Of a stretch of DNA of 48,148 nucleotides, positions 1 through 8,768 are shown piece after piece; within the stretch, counting starts at the first letter, position 1; every line of letters starts with the position of its first letter. Origin of the DNA: Methylosinus sp. Sm6 (GTDB taxonomy: Bacteria; Pseudomonadota; Alphaproteobacteria; Rhizobiales; Beijerinckiaceae); contig NZ_JAINDZ010000034.1 of NCBI RefSeq assembly GCF_019802345.1, positions 1 through 48,148 on the forward strand, given 5' to 3'. The position numbers and the translations under genes were made by a program. Under the pieces are notes generated by a model. That model searched no databases. It was not told the origin of the DNA and saw only the letters and a list, made by a program, of their open reading frames with translations.

Positions 1-444
1 TCGCTACGGCGCTATGAAAAGCGCGCGTCGCGAGCGGCTTGCTCCCGAACTGCTACACCACCGGTGGGGACACGACCCCGTGCACACATCGACGCGCTGG
101 AATCCTATCTGCAGACAAAAGACGTTCCGGTTCGCCTTCGAATCGGCTGCAGCCTGATCGACGACGTGACCTTTTTGAGAGGCGCCGCGCATCTGGTCTT
201 CGGCTTCGGCACATTCGGCCGCGGCGTCTGCCTTCTCGCCGGGCCGATACAAACGATGGATGTGTTCGACTCGTCCTATGAAGGCTTTCCGAATGTGCGG
301 GAGCTGACCGTGCTCACGCCACGGCCGGGCGCCTATATCGCGACTGGCGAATGGAGGCGTACCCCTGAGCAGCTTCGACTGATGCTCGACTTTCCGGAGG
401 AGGATCTCGAGCGACGCAGAAGGCCGAACAAGAAGAGCGACTAG
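1..444 (+). CDS. C-terminal part of a probable glycosyltransferase-like protein (5' end outside window)
   Basis: The reading frame is open to the left edge of the window and stops at 442-444; a GTG at 64 could be an internal start. The visible end (about 125 residues after that GTG) carries IGCSLIDDVTFLRGAAHLVF followed by GFGTFGRGVCLLA. This resembles the end of polysaccharide-type glycosyltransferases, where an Asp-led stretch is followed by a small-residue loop of the type 'vvGnSTFswwaa'. The tail is basic and charged (ERRRRPNKKSD). The match is by eye only, so the function is tentative and no substrate can be named. It converges on the histidine kinase gene with 49 bp between the two stop codons. 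Confidence 0.5.
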   Translation, partial: SLRRYEKRASRAACSRTATPPVGTRPRAHIDALESYLQTKDVPVRLRIGCSLIDDVTFLRGAAHLVFGFGTFGRGVCLLAGPIQTMDVFDSSYEGFPNVRELTVLTPRPGAYIATGEWRRTPEQLRLMLDFPEEDLERRRRPNKKSD

Positions 445-493
445 ATTTTTGTCGGCGAGCCGACGTTCGAAGCCGCGTTCTCCGCGCCGCGCT

Positions 494-3193
494 TCACTCC
501 GCCGCCAGCACCTGCGGCGGCGGGAAGGCGACCTCGACCAGCGTGCCCCCGTTCTTGCGGCTGGTGATCGAGAAGGAGGCGCGATTGGCCTCGATCAGCG
601 CCTTCGTCACCGGCAGGCCGAGCCCGGCGCCGCTCGCCTTGTGCGGGCCCACCTGGCGGAACGGCTCCAGCGCCGTCTCGATCTCGCTCTCGCTCATGCC
701 GATGCCTGTGTCCTTCACGCGGATCACGACGTAACCGGCGTCGGTCAAAGCGCTCGACACGATCACCTGCCCGCCGGCCTCGTTGAACTTGACCGCATTC
801 GACAACAGATTGAGCAAAATCTGCCGCAGCGAGCGACCGTCGGCCAGCACGCGCGGCAGGCGCGTCCACAAGGACAGGCGGATGACGACGCGGCTGCGAT
901 TGGCCTGCGGCTGCATGATCGACACGCATTCGGCGATCATGGCGTTGGCGTCGATGCGCTCGACGTCGAGCTCCATCTTGCCGGACTCGATCTTCGACAG
1001 GTCGAGCAGATCATTGACGAGGCTGAGCACATGCCCGCCGGACGTGTGAATGTCTTTCAGATATTCCTTGTAGCGCTCGCTGCCGAGGGGACCGAAGCGC
1101 TCCTCCATCATCACCTCGGCGAAGCCGATGATGGCGTTGAGCGGCGTGCGCACCTCATGCGAAACCTTCGCGAGGAAATCGGTCTTGGCGGCGTTGGCGC
1201 GCTCGGCTTCGCGACGCGCAGCCTCGAGGGCTTCGTCGGCGCCGCGGCGCGGCTCCAGTTCGCGCAGGACGGCGCAGCGCTTTTGGTCCGCGCCGAGCGG
1301 AGCCAGCGTCAAATGCACAGACGCCGGCGCCGCGCCTTGGCGCGCGCGGGTCGAGGTTCGCAGCCCATCGGCGCCGGACTCGCTGCGGCGCAGATGATCG
1401 GCGACCGCGCCACGATCGGATTCGGCGAACAGCGAGGCGAGCGGCTCGCCGATCAGCGTGTCCGCTTCCTCGCCGAGCAGCCGGCCGAACGCTCTGCTCG
1501 CGCTGCGAAGGCGGCCGTCGCGGTCGACGATCGCATAGGCGGCGTCCGTCGCCTCGAGGGTCGCGCGCAGCTCCTCCGCCTCGCGGCGGCGGCGCGCCAG
1601 CTCGGTCTGCAGCGCGCCCAGCCGCGCGGCCTCGGCGGCGCCGGCGGAAGGTCGCGCGCTGCGCAGGGTGACGAGCGTCGCTGGGCCGCCGTCCCAATCG
1701 ATCGCCTGCAGGCGTGCGTCGGCGTCGAGCTGCTCGCCATCGCGGCCGCGCAGCTCGAGCACGCTGGCGCCGCCCTCGTCGGCATCCTGCAGGCGCGGGC
1801 CGACGAACAGCCGCGCGGCGCCGCCCTCGGCGGCGAGCGCGGCGAGATCGGCATAGCCGAGATAATCGAGCAGCGTGCGATTGGCGTAGAGCGCCCGCGC
1901 GCCGCGCGCCACGAGCACCCCGACCGGCAGCCGGTCCAGCAGACCATGGGCGCGGTCGGCGCCGATTGAACCCAAGTCCTCGGCCGCGGCCGGCGGCTCG
2001 CAGCCTGTCGCCTGCTCCACCGCCTCGATCAACTCGCGCGCCGGGCTTTTGCCGGGCTTCGCCCCGGCGGCGAGCGCGCGGGATATCTCCTCGAAGGCGG
2101 CGCGCTCGCTCGGCGTCAGCGACTCGCCGGCCGGCGACGCCCCGCCCTCCTCGAAGCGCGAATGAGCGAGCTGCGGGCGCAGCGGCACGATTTTCGCCCC
2201 GGCCGAGACGACCGGCGCCGCCTCGGCGATGTCCGAAGGCGCCGGAAGCGGCGCGGGCTCTGCCGCGGACTCGGCCGTCGCCGGCGGCTCCGCACGCAGA
2301 CGACCGACGTGCAGCACGCCATAGCCCTGAAAGCCGCCGAAGCGGCGGGCGTCATCGAAGATCGGGAGCGCGCCGAGCGTCACCGGCACGCGCGCCACGC
2401 CGCCCTGCAGCGGCCAATCGAGCTCGACGCCGCTCCAGGATCGGCGCGAGGCGAGCGCCTCGGCCAGCCGGCCGACCGGATCGAGGCGCAGGCGGCGGGC
2501 AGTCTCGACGAAGCTCGAGCCGACGATGTCGCCATTGCCGCGGCCGACCACATCGGCGAGCGTTCCCGTCACGTCGACGACCCATCCCTCGGCGTCGGTG
2601 CGCCAGAGAAAGCGCTCGGGCCGCGGCGGCTTTCCGGCCGGCCGAGGAGACCGGTCCGGCGCCGCGTCGACGAGCGTGAGTGGCGCGGGCTCGGGCCGAT
2701 CGATCGTCATTGCGTCGGGCTCGGACGGAAGCGGACGAGGCTCGGCCCCGAGAGCAGGCTGAGGCGAGGGCGCCGCCGGCGGCGCGGGCTCGGCCTCCGG
2801 TCGCGCCCGCACGCCGAGCGCGGCGATCAGAAACAGCCCGCCCGCCTCGTCGGCGCGAGTCTTGCGGCAGAGAATCGTCACGGTCTGGGCGATCGGCCCG
2901 AAGGAGAAGCGCAGGCGCTCGAGCCGCGGCGCAGCGCCGTGCAGCGACGACGCCGCGAGCTCGGCGAGGCGGCGCGCGCCCTCCTCCTCGCCGCGGAACA
3001 GCCGGTCGCCCAGCTCGACGGAATCGGCGCCGAAAGCGGCGCGGGCCGATTGGTTGAGATAGACGATCTCCGGCGGCGCGCCGGCGGCGGCGACGATCGG
3101 CGCTCCGGAATCCTCCAGCGCCGCGAAGGCGGGGTCCTCGCGAATTTGCGCGGCCGCATCGCCAGCGCTGACAAGATCGTTCTGCTCGCTCAT
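494..3193 (-). CDS. Multi-PAS sensor histidine kinase, PdhS/PleC/DivJ-like
   Basis: A protein of 899 residues with no clear membrane segment, so probably cytosolic. Four PAS-like segments are visible at about residues 25-110, 195-300, 415-480 and 545-620, separated by Ala/Pro-rich linkers. The HisKA domain follows, with SHEVRTPLNAIIGFAEVM and phospho-acceptor His679 by position. The HATPase domain has N box LLSNAVKFN, G1 box DTGIGM and G2 box GAGLGLPVTKA near the end. The HisKA stretch (FGPLGSERYKEYLKDIH) is close to the alphaproteobacterial PdhS/PleC/DivJ group that acts on the DivK response regulator, so a cell-cycle or development role is inferred. There is no receiver domain and no adjacent regulator gene. 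Upstream lies the divergent phasin gene. Confidence 0.85.
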   Translation of the reverse strand: MSEQNDLVSAGDAAAQIREDPAFAALEDSGAPIVAAAGAPPEIVYLNQSARAAFGADSVELGDRLFRGEEEGARRLAELAASSLHGAAPRLERLRFSFGPIAQTVTILCRKTRADEAGGLFLIAALGVRARPEAEPAPPAAPSPQPALGAEPRPLPSEPDAMTIDRPEPAPLTLVDAAPDRSPRPAGKPPRPERFLWRTDAEGWVVDVTGTLADVVGRGNGDIVGSSFVETARRLRLDPVGRLAEALASRRSWSGVELDWPLQGGVARVPVTLGALPIFDDARRFGGFQGYGVLHVGRLRAEPPATAESAAEPAPLPAPSDIAEAAPVVSAGAKIVPLRPQLAHSRFEEGGASPAGESLTPSERAAFEEISRALAAGAKPGKSPARELIEAVEQATGCEPPAAAEDLGSIGADRAHGLLDRLPVGVLVARGARALYANRTLLDYLGYADLAALAAEGGAARLFVGPRLQDADEGGASVLELRGRDGEQLDADARLQAIDWDGGPATLVTLRSARPSAGAAEAARLGALQTELARRRREAEELRATLEATDAAYAIVDRDGRLRSASRAFGRLLGEEADTLIGEPLASLFAESDRGAVADHLRRSESGADGLRTSTRARQGAAPASVHLTLAPLGADQKRCAVLRELEPRRGADEALEAARREAERANAAKTDFLAKVSHEVRTPLNAIIGFAEVMMEERFGPLGSERYKEYLKDIHTSGGHVLSLVNDLLDLSKIESGKMELDVERIDANAMIAECVSIMQPQANRSRVVIRLSLWTRLPRVLADGRSLRQILLNLLSNAVKFNEAGGQVIVSSALTDAGYVVIRVKDTGIGMSESEIETALEPFRQVGPHKASGAGLGLPVTKALIEANRASFSITSRKNGGTLVEVAFPPPQVLAAE

Positions 3194-3341
3194 TTCGACT
3201 GCGCCCCGAACGCGGCCGATCGACGCTCCAACGATCGGTTAAGAGAAATTTAAAGGTTCCACGCGGCTTGGTCTATGCGGCAGAGGCCGTTTCAACAAAG
3301 TTCCCGCATTATGGTGAACGGCCGCGACTGCGGACAGAAAG

Positions 3342-3360
3342 CATGTTGCATTGCAGCATG
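3342..3360. promoter_or_regulatory. Near-perfect dyad upstream of phasin gene, possible PhaR site
   Basis: The sequence catgttgca-t-tgcagcatg is a 9-1-9 inverted repeat with one mismatch, about 130 bp before the phasin start. PhaR repressors of poly-hydroxybutyrate granule genes are known to bind TGC/GCA-rich dyads, so a role in phasin control is possible. No -35/-10 pair could be assigned with confidence around it. Confidence 0.35.
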
Positions 3361-3490
3361 AGTTGCGCCATAGTCGCGGCGATCCGCCTCGCAAAGGCGG
3401 ATCGGGCGCGTTGGTGCGGCGTTGCCGGGCCGATGGTCGCGATCGGCCGGGCCAGCCCCTTCGAGCGACGTGACGGGAAGGAAATTCTTC

Positions 3491-3850
3491 GTGAACGAAC
3501 CGATCTTCCAGATTCCGAATGAAGTCCGCGACTTCGCCGAAAAAAGCATGGAGCAGGCGCGTAAGGCGTTCGAGGGTTACGCCGGCGCCGCGCAGAAGGC
3601 GATCAGCTCTCTGGAGACGACCACTTCCTCGTTTCAAACGGGCGCCACCGATGTGAGCGCCAAGGCGCTCGGCTATGCCGAGGCCAATGTCAACGCGGCC
3701 TTCGAGCTCGCCCGCAAGCTGCTGCATGCGAAGGACCCGCAGGAGGTGCTGACCCTTCAGACGGAATATGTGAAGACGCAGGTCGAATCGATTCAGTCGC
3801 AGGCCAAGGAGCTCGGCTCGGCGCTGCAGAAGGCGACGACCGGCCGGTGA
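3491..3850 (+). CDS. phaP: Phasin, polyhydroxybutyrate granule-associated protein
   Basis: Encodes 119 residues, a usual phasin size. The protein is almost entirely amphipathic helix with the phasin-like patterns VRDFAEKSMEQARKAFEGY, KALGYAEANVNAAFELARKL and QTEYVKTQVESIQSQAKEL. Phasins coat PHB granules and limit their size. I chose the GTG at 3491 because GGAAGGA lies 8 nt upstream and the protein then begins with NEPIFQIPNEVRDFAEKS, as usual for the family; an in-frame ATG at 3422 would add an arginine-rich tail of low plausibility. A second phasin-type gene follows about 100 bp later on the same strand, suggesting a granule-protein pair. Confidence 0.88.
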   Translation: MNEPIFQIPNEVRDFAEKSMEQARKAFEGYAGAAQKAISSLETTTSSFQTGATDVSAKALGYAEANVNAAFELARKLLHAKDPQEVLTLQTEYVKTQVESIQSQAKELGSALQKATTGR

Positions 3851-3951
3851 TCTCCCGCCGCGCGCCCCGTGCGCGCGGCTCGCAGCGTCGAGTGGCGGCG
3901 TTTTCGAGAGGAGCCGGGCGCGCCAGAGCCCGCAACAAGGAGCCCGCAGCG

Positions 3952-4536
3952 ATGGCAACCCATTTCAAAGGTCCCACGAAACCGCGCGCGCCCAAGGTCG
4001 CGCCGATCTCCCTGAAGGACGAGCTCGACGCCGACGAGCCGGTCGAGGCCCCCGCCGACACGCCCTTCGCCGCTCCTGTCGAGATCGAAGCCGCCGCGGC
4101 CGCGCCAATCGAGGAGCCGCTGGTTCATGTCCTCGCGCCGAACATCCAGTCCGCGGTCCTCGAGCCTCAGGTCCTGGAGCCTCAGGTCCTGGAGCCAGTG
4201 GTCCTCGAGCCCGAAGCGCCGCTGCCCGAGCAGGTCGTCGTCGCCGTGGTGACGGCAAGCCCCGCGCCGCCCGCCGGACCGGCGACGATCGACGCCAGCG
4301 CCCTGCCCCTCAAGACGCTCGATCTCTTCAACGAGAACGCGGCCGCCGTGCTGGATTTCGCTTTGGCGCTCGGCGCGGCCAAATCGGTCGGCGATGCGCT
4401 CGAGCTGCAGTCCCGCTTCGCCAGCGAGCGTTACTCGAGCCTCGTGCGCCAGGCCGGAGAATTCGCCGAGCTGACGCGCCGGCTGACGTTCCAGAGCGCT
4501 CCGTTCAAGCTCAGGGTGTCGACCTTCGTCGCCTGA
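3952..4536 (+). CDS. Phasin-like protein with Pro/Glu-rich N-terminal extension
   Basis: Encodes 194 residues. The ATG at 3952 has AAGGAG about 9 nt before it. Residues 1 to about 110 are a low-complexity acidic and Pro/Ala-rich region that includes a four-fold VLEP(Q/V/E) repeat. The last 85 residues (LFNENAAAVLDFALALGAAK, DALELQSRFASERYSSLVRQ, AGEFAELTRRL) form phasin-type amphipathic helices ending near the C-terminus. It is probably granule-associated like the preceding gene, the N-terminal extension perhaps being a linker or docking arm. An alternative in-frame start at 3847 overlaps the phaP stop and is less likely because it lacks a ribosome site. Confidence 0.75.
   Translation: MATHFKGPTKPRAPKVAPISLKDELDADEPVEAPADTPFAAPVEIEAAAAAPIEEPLVHVLAPNIQSAVLEPQVLEPQVLEPVVLEPEAPLPEQVVVAVVTASPAPPAGPATIDASALPLKTLDLFNENAAAVLDFALALGAAKSVGDALELQSRFASERYSSLVRQAGEFAELTRRLTFQSAPFKLRVSTFVA
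4156..4215 (+). repeat. Coding minisatellite, four 15-bp units
   Basis: Four in-frame 15-bp units beginning gtcct(c/g)gagcc encode VLEPQ-VLEPQ-VLEPV-VLEPE inside the second phasin-type gene. The two central units are nearly identical, so copy number may vary between strains without breaking the frame. Confidence 0.85.
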
Positions 4537-4568
4537 ACCCGGCAAGCCGTGGGACGCATCACTCGCAC

Positions 4569-4591
4569 GCAGGCTGTCGCTTACAGCCTGC
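4569..4591. terminator. Hairpin between convergent phasin-like gene and aroE
   Basis: A perfect 9-bp stem, gcaggctgt / acagcctgc, with a 5-nt loop (cgctt), lies in the 67-bp gap between two convergent stop codons. There is no T-run on either side. Its position suggests a bidirectional terminator or mRNA 3'-end stabiliser. Confidence 0.55.
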
Positions 4592-4603
4592 CTGCCGCCC
4601 CCC

Positions 4604-5446
4604 TCACAGCGTCGCCTCGATCCTGGCGCGCAGCTCCGGCGTGGCCTCGGGCATGATTCCGAACCAGTCTCGAAACGCCGGCCGCGCCTGATGGATCAGC
4701 ATGCCGAGTCCATCCACCGCGGCGAGGCCGCGCGCACGCGCCGCGGCGAGCAATGGCGTCTCCAGCGGGGCGTAGACAATGTCGGAGACGAGCGCCGTCG
4801 CGGGTAGAGCGTCGAGCCGCAGATCGAGCGGCGGCTGGCCGATCATTCCCTGACTGGTCGTGTTCACGACGAGAGCTGCGTCCGCGAGGGCGGCCTCGCG
4901 CTCCTCCCAGCGATGCGCCGCGACCGTCGGTCCGAAGCCTTGCGCGAGAGTCTCGGCGCGCTCGAGCGTCCGGTTGAAGACCCTGATTTCGGTCGCCCCG
5001 GCGTCGATCAACCCGGCGACGACGGCGCGCGCGGCGCCGCCCGCGCCGACGACGACCGCCGGGCCGGCGTCCGCGCGCCACATGGGCGCGGCGGCGCGCA
5101 GCGCGGCGGTGAAGCCGAAGCCGTCGTAATTGCGGCCGACGAGCGATCCATCCTCCTCGACCACAACGCAATTGACCGCGCCCACCCGTGTCGCGGTCGC
5201 GTCGAGCTCGTCGACGATGGCGAGCGCCGCCTCCTTGTGCGGAATGGTGAGGTTGCAGCCCGAGAAATTCAGCGCCGGCAAAGCGCGCAGCGCCGCGCCC
5301 AGCCGGGCGGGCTCTATGGCGAGCGGCGCATAGACGCCGGTCAGACCATAGCGGGCGAGCCAGTAATTATGGATCATGGGCGAGCGCGAATGGGAGATCG
5401 GCCAACCCATGACGCCGGCGAGCAGAAATCGGTCCTGGCCGTGCAT
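4604..5446 (-). CDS. aroE: Shikimate dehydrogenase
   Basis: Encodes 280 residues, the normal size for AroE, which reduces 3-dehydroshikimate to shikimate with NADPH in the aromatic amino acid pathway. Family motifs are present in order: SHSRSP near residue 19 (substrate Ser residues), NLTIPHKE (catalytic Lys), GAVNC, NYDGFGF (catalytic Asp) and the nucleotide-binding GAGGAARAV near residue 135, then NRT for phosphate recognition and a C-terminal GLGMLIHQA. The chorismate synthase gene of the same pathway lies far away at 43.1-44.3 kb, so the pathway genes are scattered. It is separated from ettA by a large REP-like inverted repeat. Confidence 0.95.
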   Translation of the reverse strand: MHGQDRFLLAGVMGWPISHSRSPMIHNYWLARYGLTGVYAPLAIEPARLGAALRALPALNFSGCNLTIPHKEAALAIVDELDATATRVGAVNCVVVEEDGSLVGRNYDGFGFTAALRAAAPMWRADAGPAVVVGAGGAARAVVAGLIDAGATEIRVFNRTLERAETLAQGFGPTVAAHRWEEREAALADAALVVNTTSQGMIGQPPLDLRLDALPATALVSDIVYAPLETPLLAAARARGLAAVDGLGMLIHQARPAFRDWFGIMPEATPELRARIEATL

Positions 5447-5483
5447 GATCGCTCCTCGATCGCGTTCAGGCGCCCGGACGAGA

Positions 5484-5544
5484 GCGAGCCTTTAAGGCTC
5501 GCGGTCCAGACGCCGCTCTCGGACCGCGAGCCTTAAAGGCTCGC
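5484..5544. repeat. REP-like twin palindrome with 24-bp perfect arms
   Basis: The 24-nt arm at 5484-5507 is an exact reverse complement of 5521-5544, with a 13-nt spacer. Each arm contains its own palindrome GCGAGCC-tttaa-GGCTCGC followed or preceded by GGTCC/GGACC, so the region can fold as one long or two short hairpins. The same core recurs at five other intergenic sites in the window. Confidence 0.85.
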
Positions 5545-5571
5545 CGCGCCGGCCGAAACGGCCGGCGCGGC
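5543..5571 (-). terminator. Strong GC hairpin just after the ettA stop codon
   Basis: A perfect 13-bp stem (gccgcgccggccg / cggccggcgcggc) closes an AAA loop and ends 3 nt past the ettA stop codon at 5575. It is GC-only and has no T-run, so it may act as a 3'-end stabiliser or a Rho-assisted terminator. It shares two bases with the neighbouring REP-like element. Confidence 0.6.
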
Positions 5572-5574
5572 CTG

Positions 5575-7227
5575 TCAGCGCGAGAACTTCTTATACTTCA
5601 GCCGGTGCGGGATCACGCTGTCGATGCCGAGACGGCGCTTCTTGTCCTCCTCATAGTCCGCGAAATTGCCCTCGAACCATTCGACATGAGAGTCGCCCTC
5701 GAAGGCGAGCATATGCGTCGCGATGCGGTCGAGGAAGAAGCGGTCGTGCGAGATGATGACCGCGCAGCCGGCGTAATCGACCAGCGCTTCCTCGAGCGCG
5801 CGCAGCGTGTCGACGTCGAGATCATTGGTCGGCTCGTCGAGCAGCAGCACATTGGCGCCCTGCTTCAGGATCTTGGCAAGATGCACGCGGTTGCGCTCGC
5901 CGCCCGAGAGCATGCCGACCTTCTTCTGCTGATCCGTGCCCTTGAAGTTGAAGGCGCCGCAATAGGCGCGCGAATTGATCTCGCGCTTGCCCAGGTAGAT
6001 GATGTCGTTGCCGCCGGAGATTTCCTCCCACACGGTCTTCTTGTCGTCGAGCGCGTCGCGCGACTGATCGACATAGCCGAGCTGCACGCTCTCGCCCACG
6101 ACGACCGCGCCGTTATCGGGCTTCTCCTGTCCGGTGATCATGCGGAACAACGTCGTCTTGCCGGCGCCATTGGGGCCGATCACGCCGACGATGCCGCCGG
6201 GCGGCAGCTTGAAGGAGAGATCGTCGACGAGCAGGCGGTCGCCGAATGCCTTCGACACATGCTCGACATCGATGACATTGGCGCCGAGGCGCTCGGCCAC
6301 CGGAATGACGATCTGCGCCGTCGTCGGCGCCTTCTCGTTCTGCTTGGCGACCAATTCCTCATAGCGCTGAATGCGCGCCTTCGACTTGGCCTGACGCGCC
6401 TTGGGCGAGGCGGCGATCCACTCGCTCTCCGCCTCGAGGGCGCGCTGGCGGGCCTTGTCCTCGCTGCTCTCCTGGGCGAGGCGCTTCTGCTTCTGCTTCA
6501 GCCAAGAGGTGTAATTGCCTTCGTAAGGAATGCCGCGGCCGCGATCGAGCTCGAGGATCCAGCCGGTGACATTATCGAGGAAGTAGCGGTCGTGGGTGAC
6601 GATCAGGATCGCGCCCGGATAATTGCGCAAATGCCCCTCGAGCCAGTTCACCGTCTCGGCGTCGAGATGGTTGGTCGGCTCGTCGAGCAGCAGCATCTCC
6701 GGCTGCTCCAGCAGCAGACGGCAGAGCGCCACGCGGCGCCGCTCGCCGCCGGAGAGCTTGGCGACGTCGGCGTCCTCGCCGGGGCAGCCCAGAGCCTCCA
6801 TGGCCTGATCGACCTGGCTGTCGAGGTCCCAGAGGCCCTTGGCCTCGATCTCGTCCTGCAGCTTGGTCATCTCGTCCGCCGTCTCGTCGGAATAATTCAT
6901 CGCGAGATCATTGTAGCGGTCGAGGATCGCCTTCTTCTCGGCGACGCCGAGCATGACATTGCCGCGCACGTCGAGCGCCGGATCGAGCTGCGGCTCCTGC
7001 GGCAGATAGCCGACCTTGGCGCCCTCGCCGACAAAGCCCTCGCCGACGAACTCCTTGTCGATGCCGGCCATGATGCGCAGCAGCGTCGATTTACCGGAGC
7101 CGTTGACGCCGAGCACGCCGATCTTGGCGTCGGGGTAGAAGGACAAATGGATGTTGTCGAGAACCTTCTTGCCGCCGGGATAGGTCTTCGTCAGACCCTG
7201 CATGTGATAGATGAATTGGCGCGCCAT
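5575..7227 (-). CDS. ettA: Energy-dependent translational throttle protein, ABC-F ATPase
   Basis: Encodes 550 residues with two ABC ATPase domains and no membrane segment, matching EttA length (about 555). Domain 1 has Walker [10 protein letters not shown], signature LSGGERRRV and Walker [13 protein letters not shown] charged linker with [17 protein letters not shown] corresponds to the P-site tRNA interaction region. Domain 2 has [22 protein letters not shown] and [11 protein letters not shown]. EttA binds the ribosomal E site and gates entry into elongation according to ATP/ADP level. It appears monocistronic, with the HAD-family gene 156 bp upstream on the same strand. Confidence 0.95.
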   Translation of the reverse strand: MARQFIYHMQGLTKTYPGGKKVLDNIHLSFYPDAKIGVLGVNGSGKSTLLRIMAGIDKEFVGEGFVGEGAKVGYLPQEPQLDPALDVRGNVMLGVAEKKAILDRYNDLAMNYSDETADEMTKLQDEIEAKGLWDLDSQVDQAMEALGCPGEDADVAKLSGGERRRVALCRLLLEQPEMLLLDEPTNHLDAETVNWLEGHLRNYPGAILIVTHDRYFLDNVTGWILELDRGRGIPYEGNYTSWLKQKQKRLAQESSEDKARQRALEAESEWIAASPKARQAKSKARIQRYEELVAKQNEKAPTTAQIVIPVAERLGANVIDVEHVSKAFGDRLLVDDLSFKLPPGGIVGVIGPNGAGKTTLFRMITGQEKPDNGAVVVGESVQLGYVDQSRDALDDKKTVWEEISGGNDIIYLGKREINSRAYCGAFNFKGTDQQKKVGMLSGGERNRVHLAKILKQGANVLLLDEPTNDLDVDTLRALEEALVDYAGCAVIISHDRFFLDRIATHMLAFEGDSHVEWFEGNFADYEEDKKRRLGIDSVIPHRLKYKKFSR

Positions 7228-7383
7228 GGGTGATCGGTCTCGCTCGCGTGGGAATGCTCGGCGCGTTGTTTACCGCCTTTTGGCGCAAAGTGAAAACCGG
7301 CTTTTTTCGTCGGGGCGTCCCGAGCGCCGCGGCGGGCCGCGGATGCGTGCGCCGCGACCGGAGCCGCTCCACGCGGGCTCGCC

Positions 7384-8136
7384 CTACCCGAGGAAAGCCA
7401 GCAAATCCGCCAGATTCGACCCCGTCCCATCCGGCGCGGCGCCGAGACGTTCCGCGGGAAGCCCGAGGCGATTCACCCAGAAGGTCCGATAGCCATAGCT
7501 CGCGGCTCCCGCCGCGTCCCAGCCGGCGAAGGCCACGAACAAAATGTCCTCACGCGGCAATGCGAGCGCTTCGACGCCGAGATGATAGGCGCGCGCGTCG
7601 GGTTTGTAGGTCCTTGCGGCGTCGACGCTCAGCGCCTGCTCGAAGAAAGGGCCGAGGCCCGACGCCTCGCTGCAGCCCTTCAGCATCGCCGGCGTGAAAT
7701 TGGAGAGAAAGGCGAGGCGCAGCCCCGACTGCTTCAGCTTCGTCAGCGCCGGAAGCGCGTCCGGCCAGGCCTTCAGCCGGAAATGCGCCCCGAGCAGTCG
7801 CGCGCGCGTTTCGGCGCCGAGGTCGAGCTTCAGCGCCTCGGCCGCGAAGTTCAGCGCATCTTCCGTCACGCGCTCGAAATCGGCGTAGCGGTTCGCGACG
7901 CTTCTCAGCCAAGCATATTCGAACTGGCGCGTGCGCCAGAGAGTCACGAGCTCGCCGCCCCGGCCCGGGAACTCGGCCTCGCAGAGCGCCGCGATGGAAC
8001 GGGGATCGAAGACGGGAAAAGCGTCGAACAGGATCGCCTTGGGCGAGGCCCGGCGGCCATCCGCGATCGCCGGACGGCCGAGCTGCGCGGCGCCGGCGAG
8101 GCCGGCGCCCAGCGTCAAAATCTGTCGGCGGTCCAT
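7384..8136 (-). CDS. HAD superfamily (haloacid dehalogenase type II-like) protein with Tat-type leader
   Basis: Encodes 250 residues. The N-terminus MDRRQILTLGAGLAGAAQL is a twin-arginine-like leader followed by a hydrophobic stretch, and the ATG is preceded by GAGAGGGG, so periplasmic export is inferred. HAD motifs follow: nucleophile Asp in FDAFPVFDP (motif I, altered from the DAYGT of classical L-2-haloacid dehalogenases), LSNFT (motif II), YKPDARAY (motif III Lys) and FAGWDAAGAASYGYRTFWVNR (motif IV region, typical of type II dehalogenases). It would hydrolyse a small phosphorylated or halogenated acid; the substrate is unknown. It is last in a same-strand run after four small secreted proteins. 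Confidence 0.8.
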   Translation of the reverse strand: MDRRQILTLGAGLAGAAQLGRPAIADGRRASPKAILFDAFPVFDPRSIAALCEAEFPGRGGELVTLWRTRQFEYAWLRSVANRYADFERVTEDALNFAAEALKLDLGAETRARLLGAHFRLKAWPDALPALTKLKQSGLRLAFLSNFTPAMLKGCSEASGLGPFFEQALSVDAARTYKPDARAYHLGVEALALPREDILFVAFAGWDAAGAASYGYRTFWVNRLGLPAERLGAAPDGTGSNLADLLAFLG

Positions 8137-8194
8137 CGCCCCTCTCGAAATGCGCGACGTGCGGATGCGCGGCTCTCGGTCGGCCGGGAGACGG

Positions 8195-8752
8195 TCAGGG
8201 CAAGTTGAAGGTGAAGGGCGTCGTCACCGTGCCGTCGGCGATGGGGAAGCTCTTCACCTGCCTCACGCTCTGGCCGTGCCCGGCGTCGTCATAGGCCGTG
8301 CATTGAACGGTGATGACGCCGCGTGGATTCGCTTCGCCGGTCGTCGTGATCGTGTGACGCGCGGTGATGGAAGGATCGGTCGAGAAGGCGTCGAATCCTT
8401 CGCTCGCGGCATCGACGCGGGCAATCGAATTGTTCGGCGCGCGATAGCTGATCGTCGCCTGGCAATAGATCGATCCCCAATCCGCCGCCGAGGATTTCGC
8501 GAATTTGAAAGCGAGGGGAATGACGAATTGGACCTGATAGGTCTTCGGCTGCGCCGTCGGCGAGGCGAGCGGCTGGAATGTCTTCGTCGCGGGATCGTAA
8601 TAGCCGGGGATCGCTCCGGCCGGCGCGCTCTGCTCCGGCGCCGGCGGCCACACCAACCCCGGCGGCAGCGCTTCCTCGGCGCCTGCCTGCCCCGTGACCG
8701 CGGCGAGCGCTGCGCCCATCGTCATCAGAAGAAAAGCTCGCCATCTGCTCAT
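8195..8752 (-). CDS. Secreted beta-rich protein of local paralogous family (member 1)
   Basis: Encodes 185 residues with a signal peptide (MSRWRAFLLMTMGAALAAV, then GQAGAEE). The mature start has the motif GYYDPATKTFQPL, shared with member 4 (GYFDPATNGFTPA), followed by a beta-rich domain. It ends PIADGTVTTPFTFNLP, matching the C-terminal P-x-A-(D/N)-x-x-T-T block of the other three. Two cysteines in the mature domain (IYCQATIS, TVQCTAY) could form a disulfide, unlike members 2 and 3. No known function is recognised. It lies 58 bp before the exported HAD gene on the same strand, so the two may be co-transcribed. Confidence 0.75.
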   Translation of the reverse strand: MSRWRAFLLMTMGAALAAVTGQAGAEEALPPGLVWPPAPEQSAPAGAIPGYYDPATKTFQPLASPTAQPKTYQVQFVIPLAFKFAKSSAADWGSIYCQATISYRAPNNSIARVDAASEGFDAFSTDPSITARHTITTTGEANPRGVITVQCTAYDDAGHGQSVRQVKSFPIADGTVTTPFTFNLP

Positions 8753-8768
8753 CGGCGTCCCCGCGATT

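Noticed and set aside
451-464. gtcggc-ga-gccgac hairpin after the first gene as an intrinsic terminator
   Set aside because: Only 6 bp, and the T-run precedes rather than follows it on the coding strand.
449-1969. 506-codon plus-strand frame opposite the histidine kinase
   Set aside because: Antisense to conserved kinase motifs and no recognisable domain.
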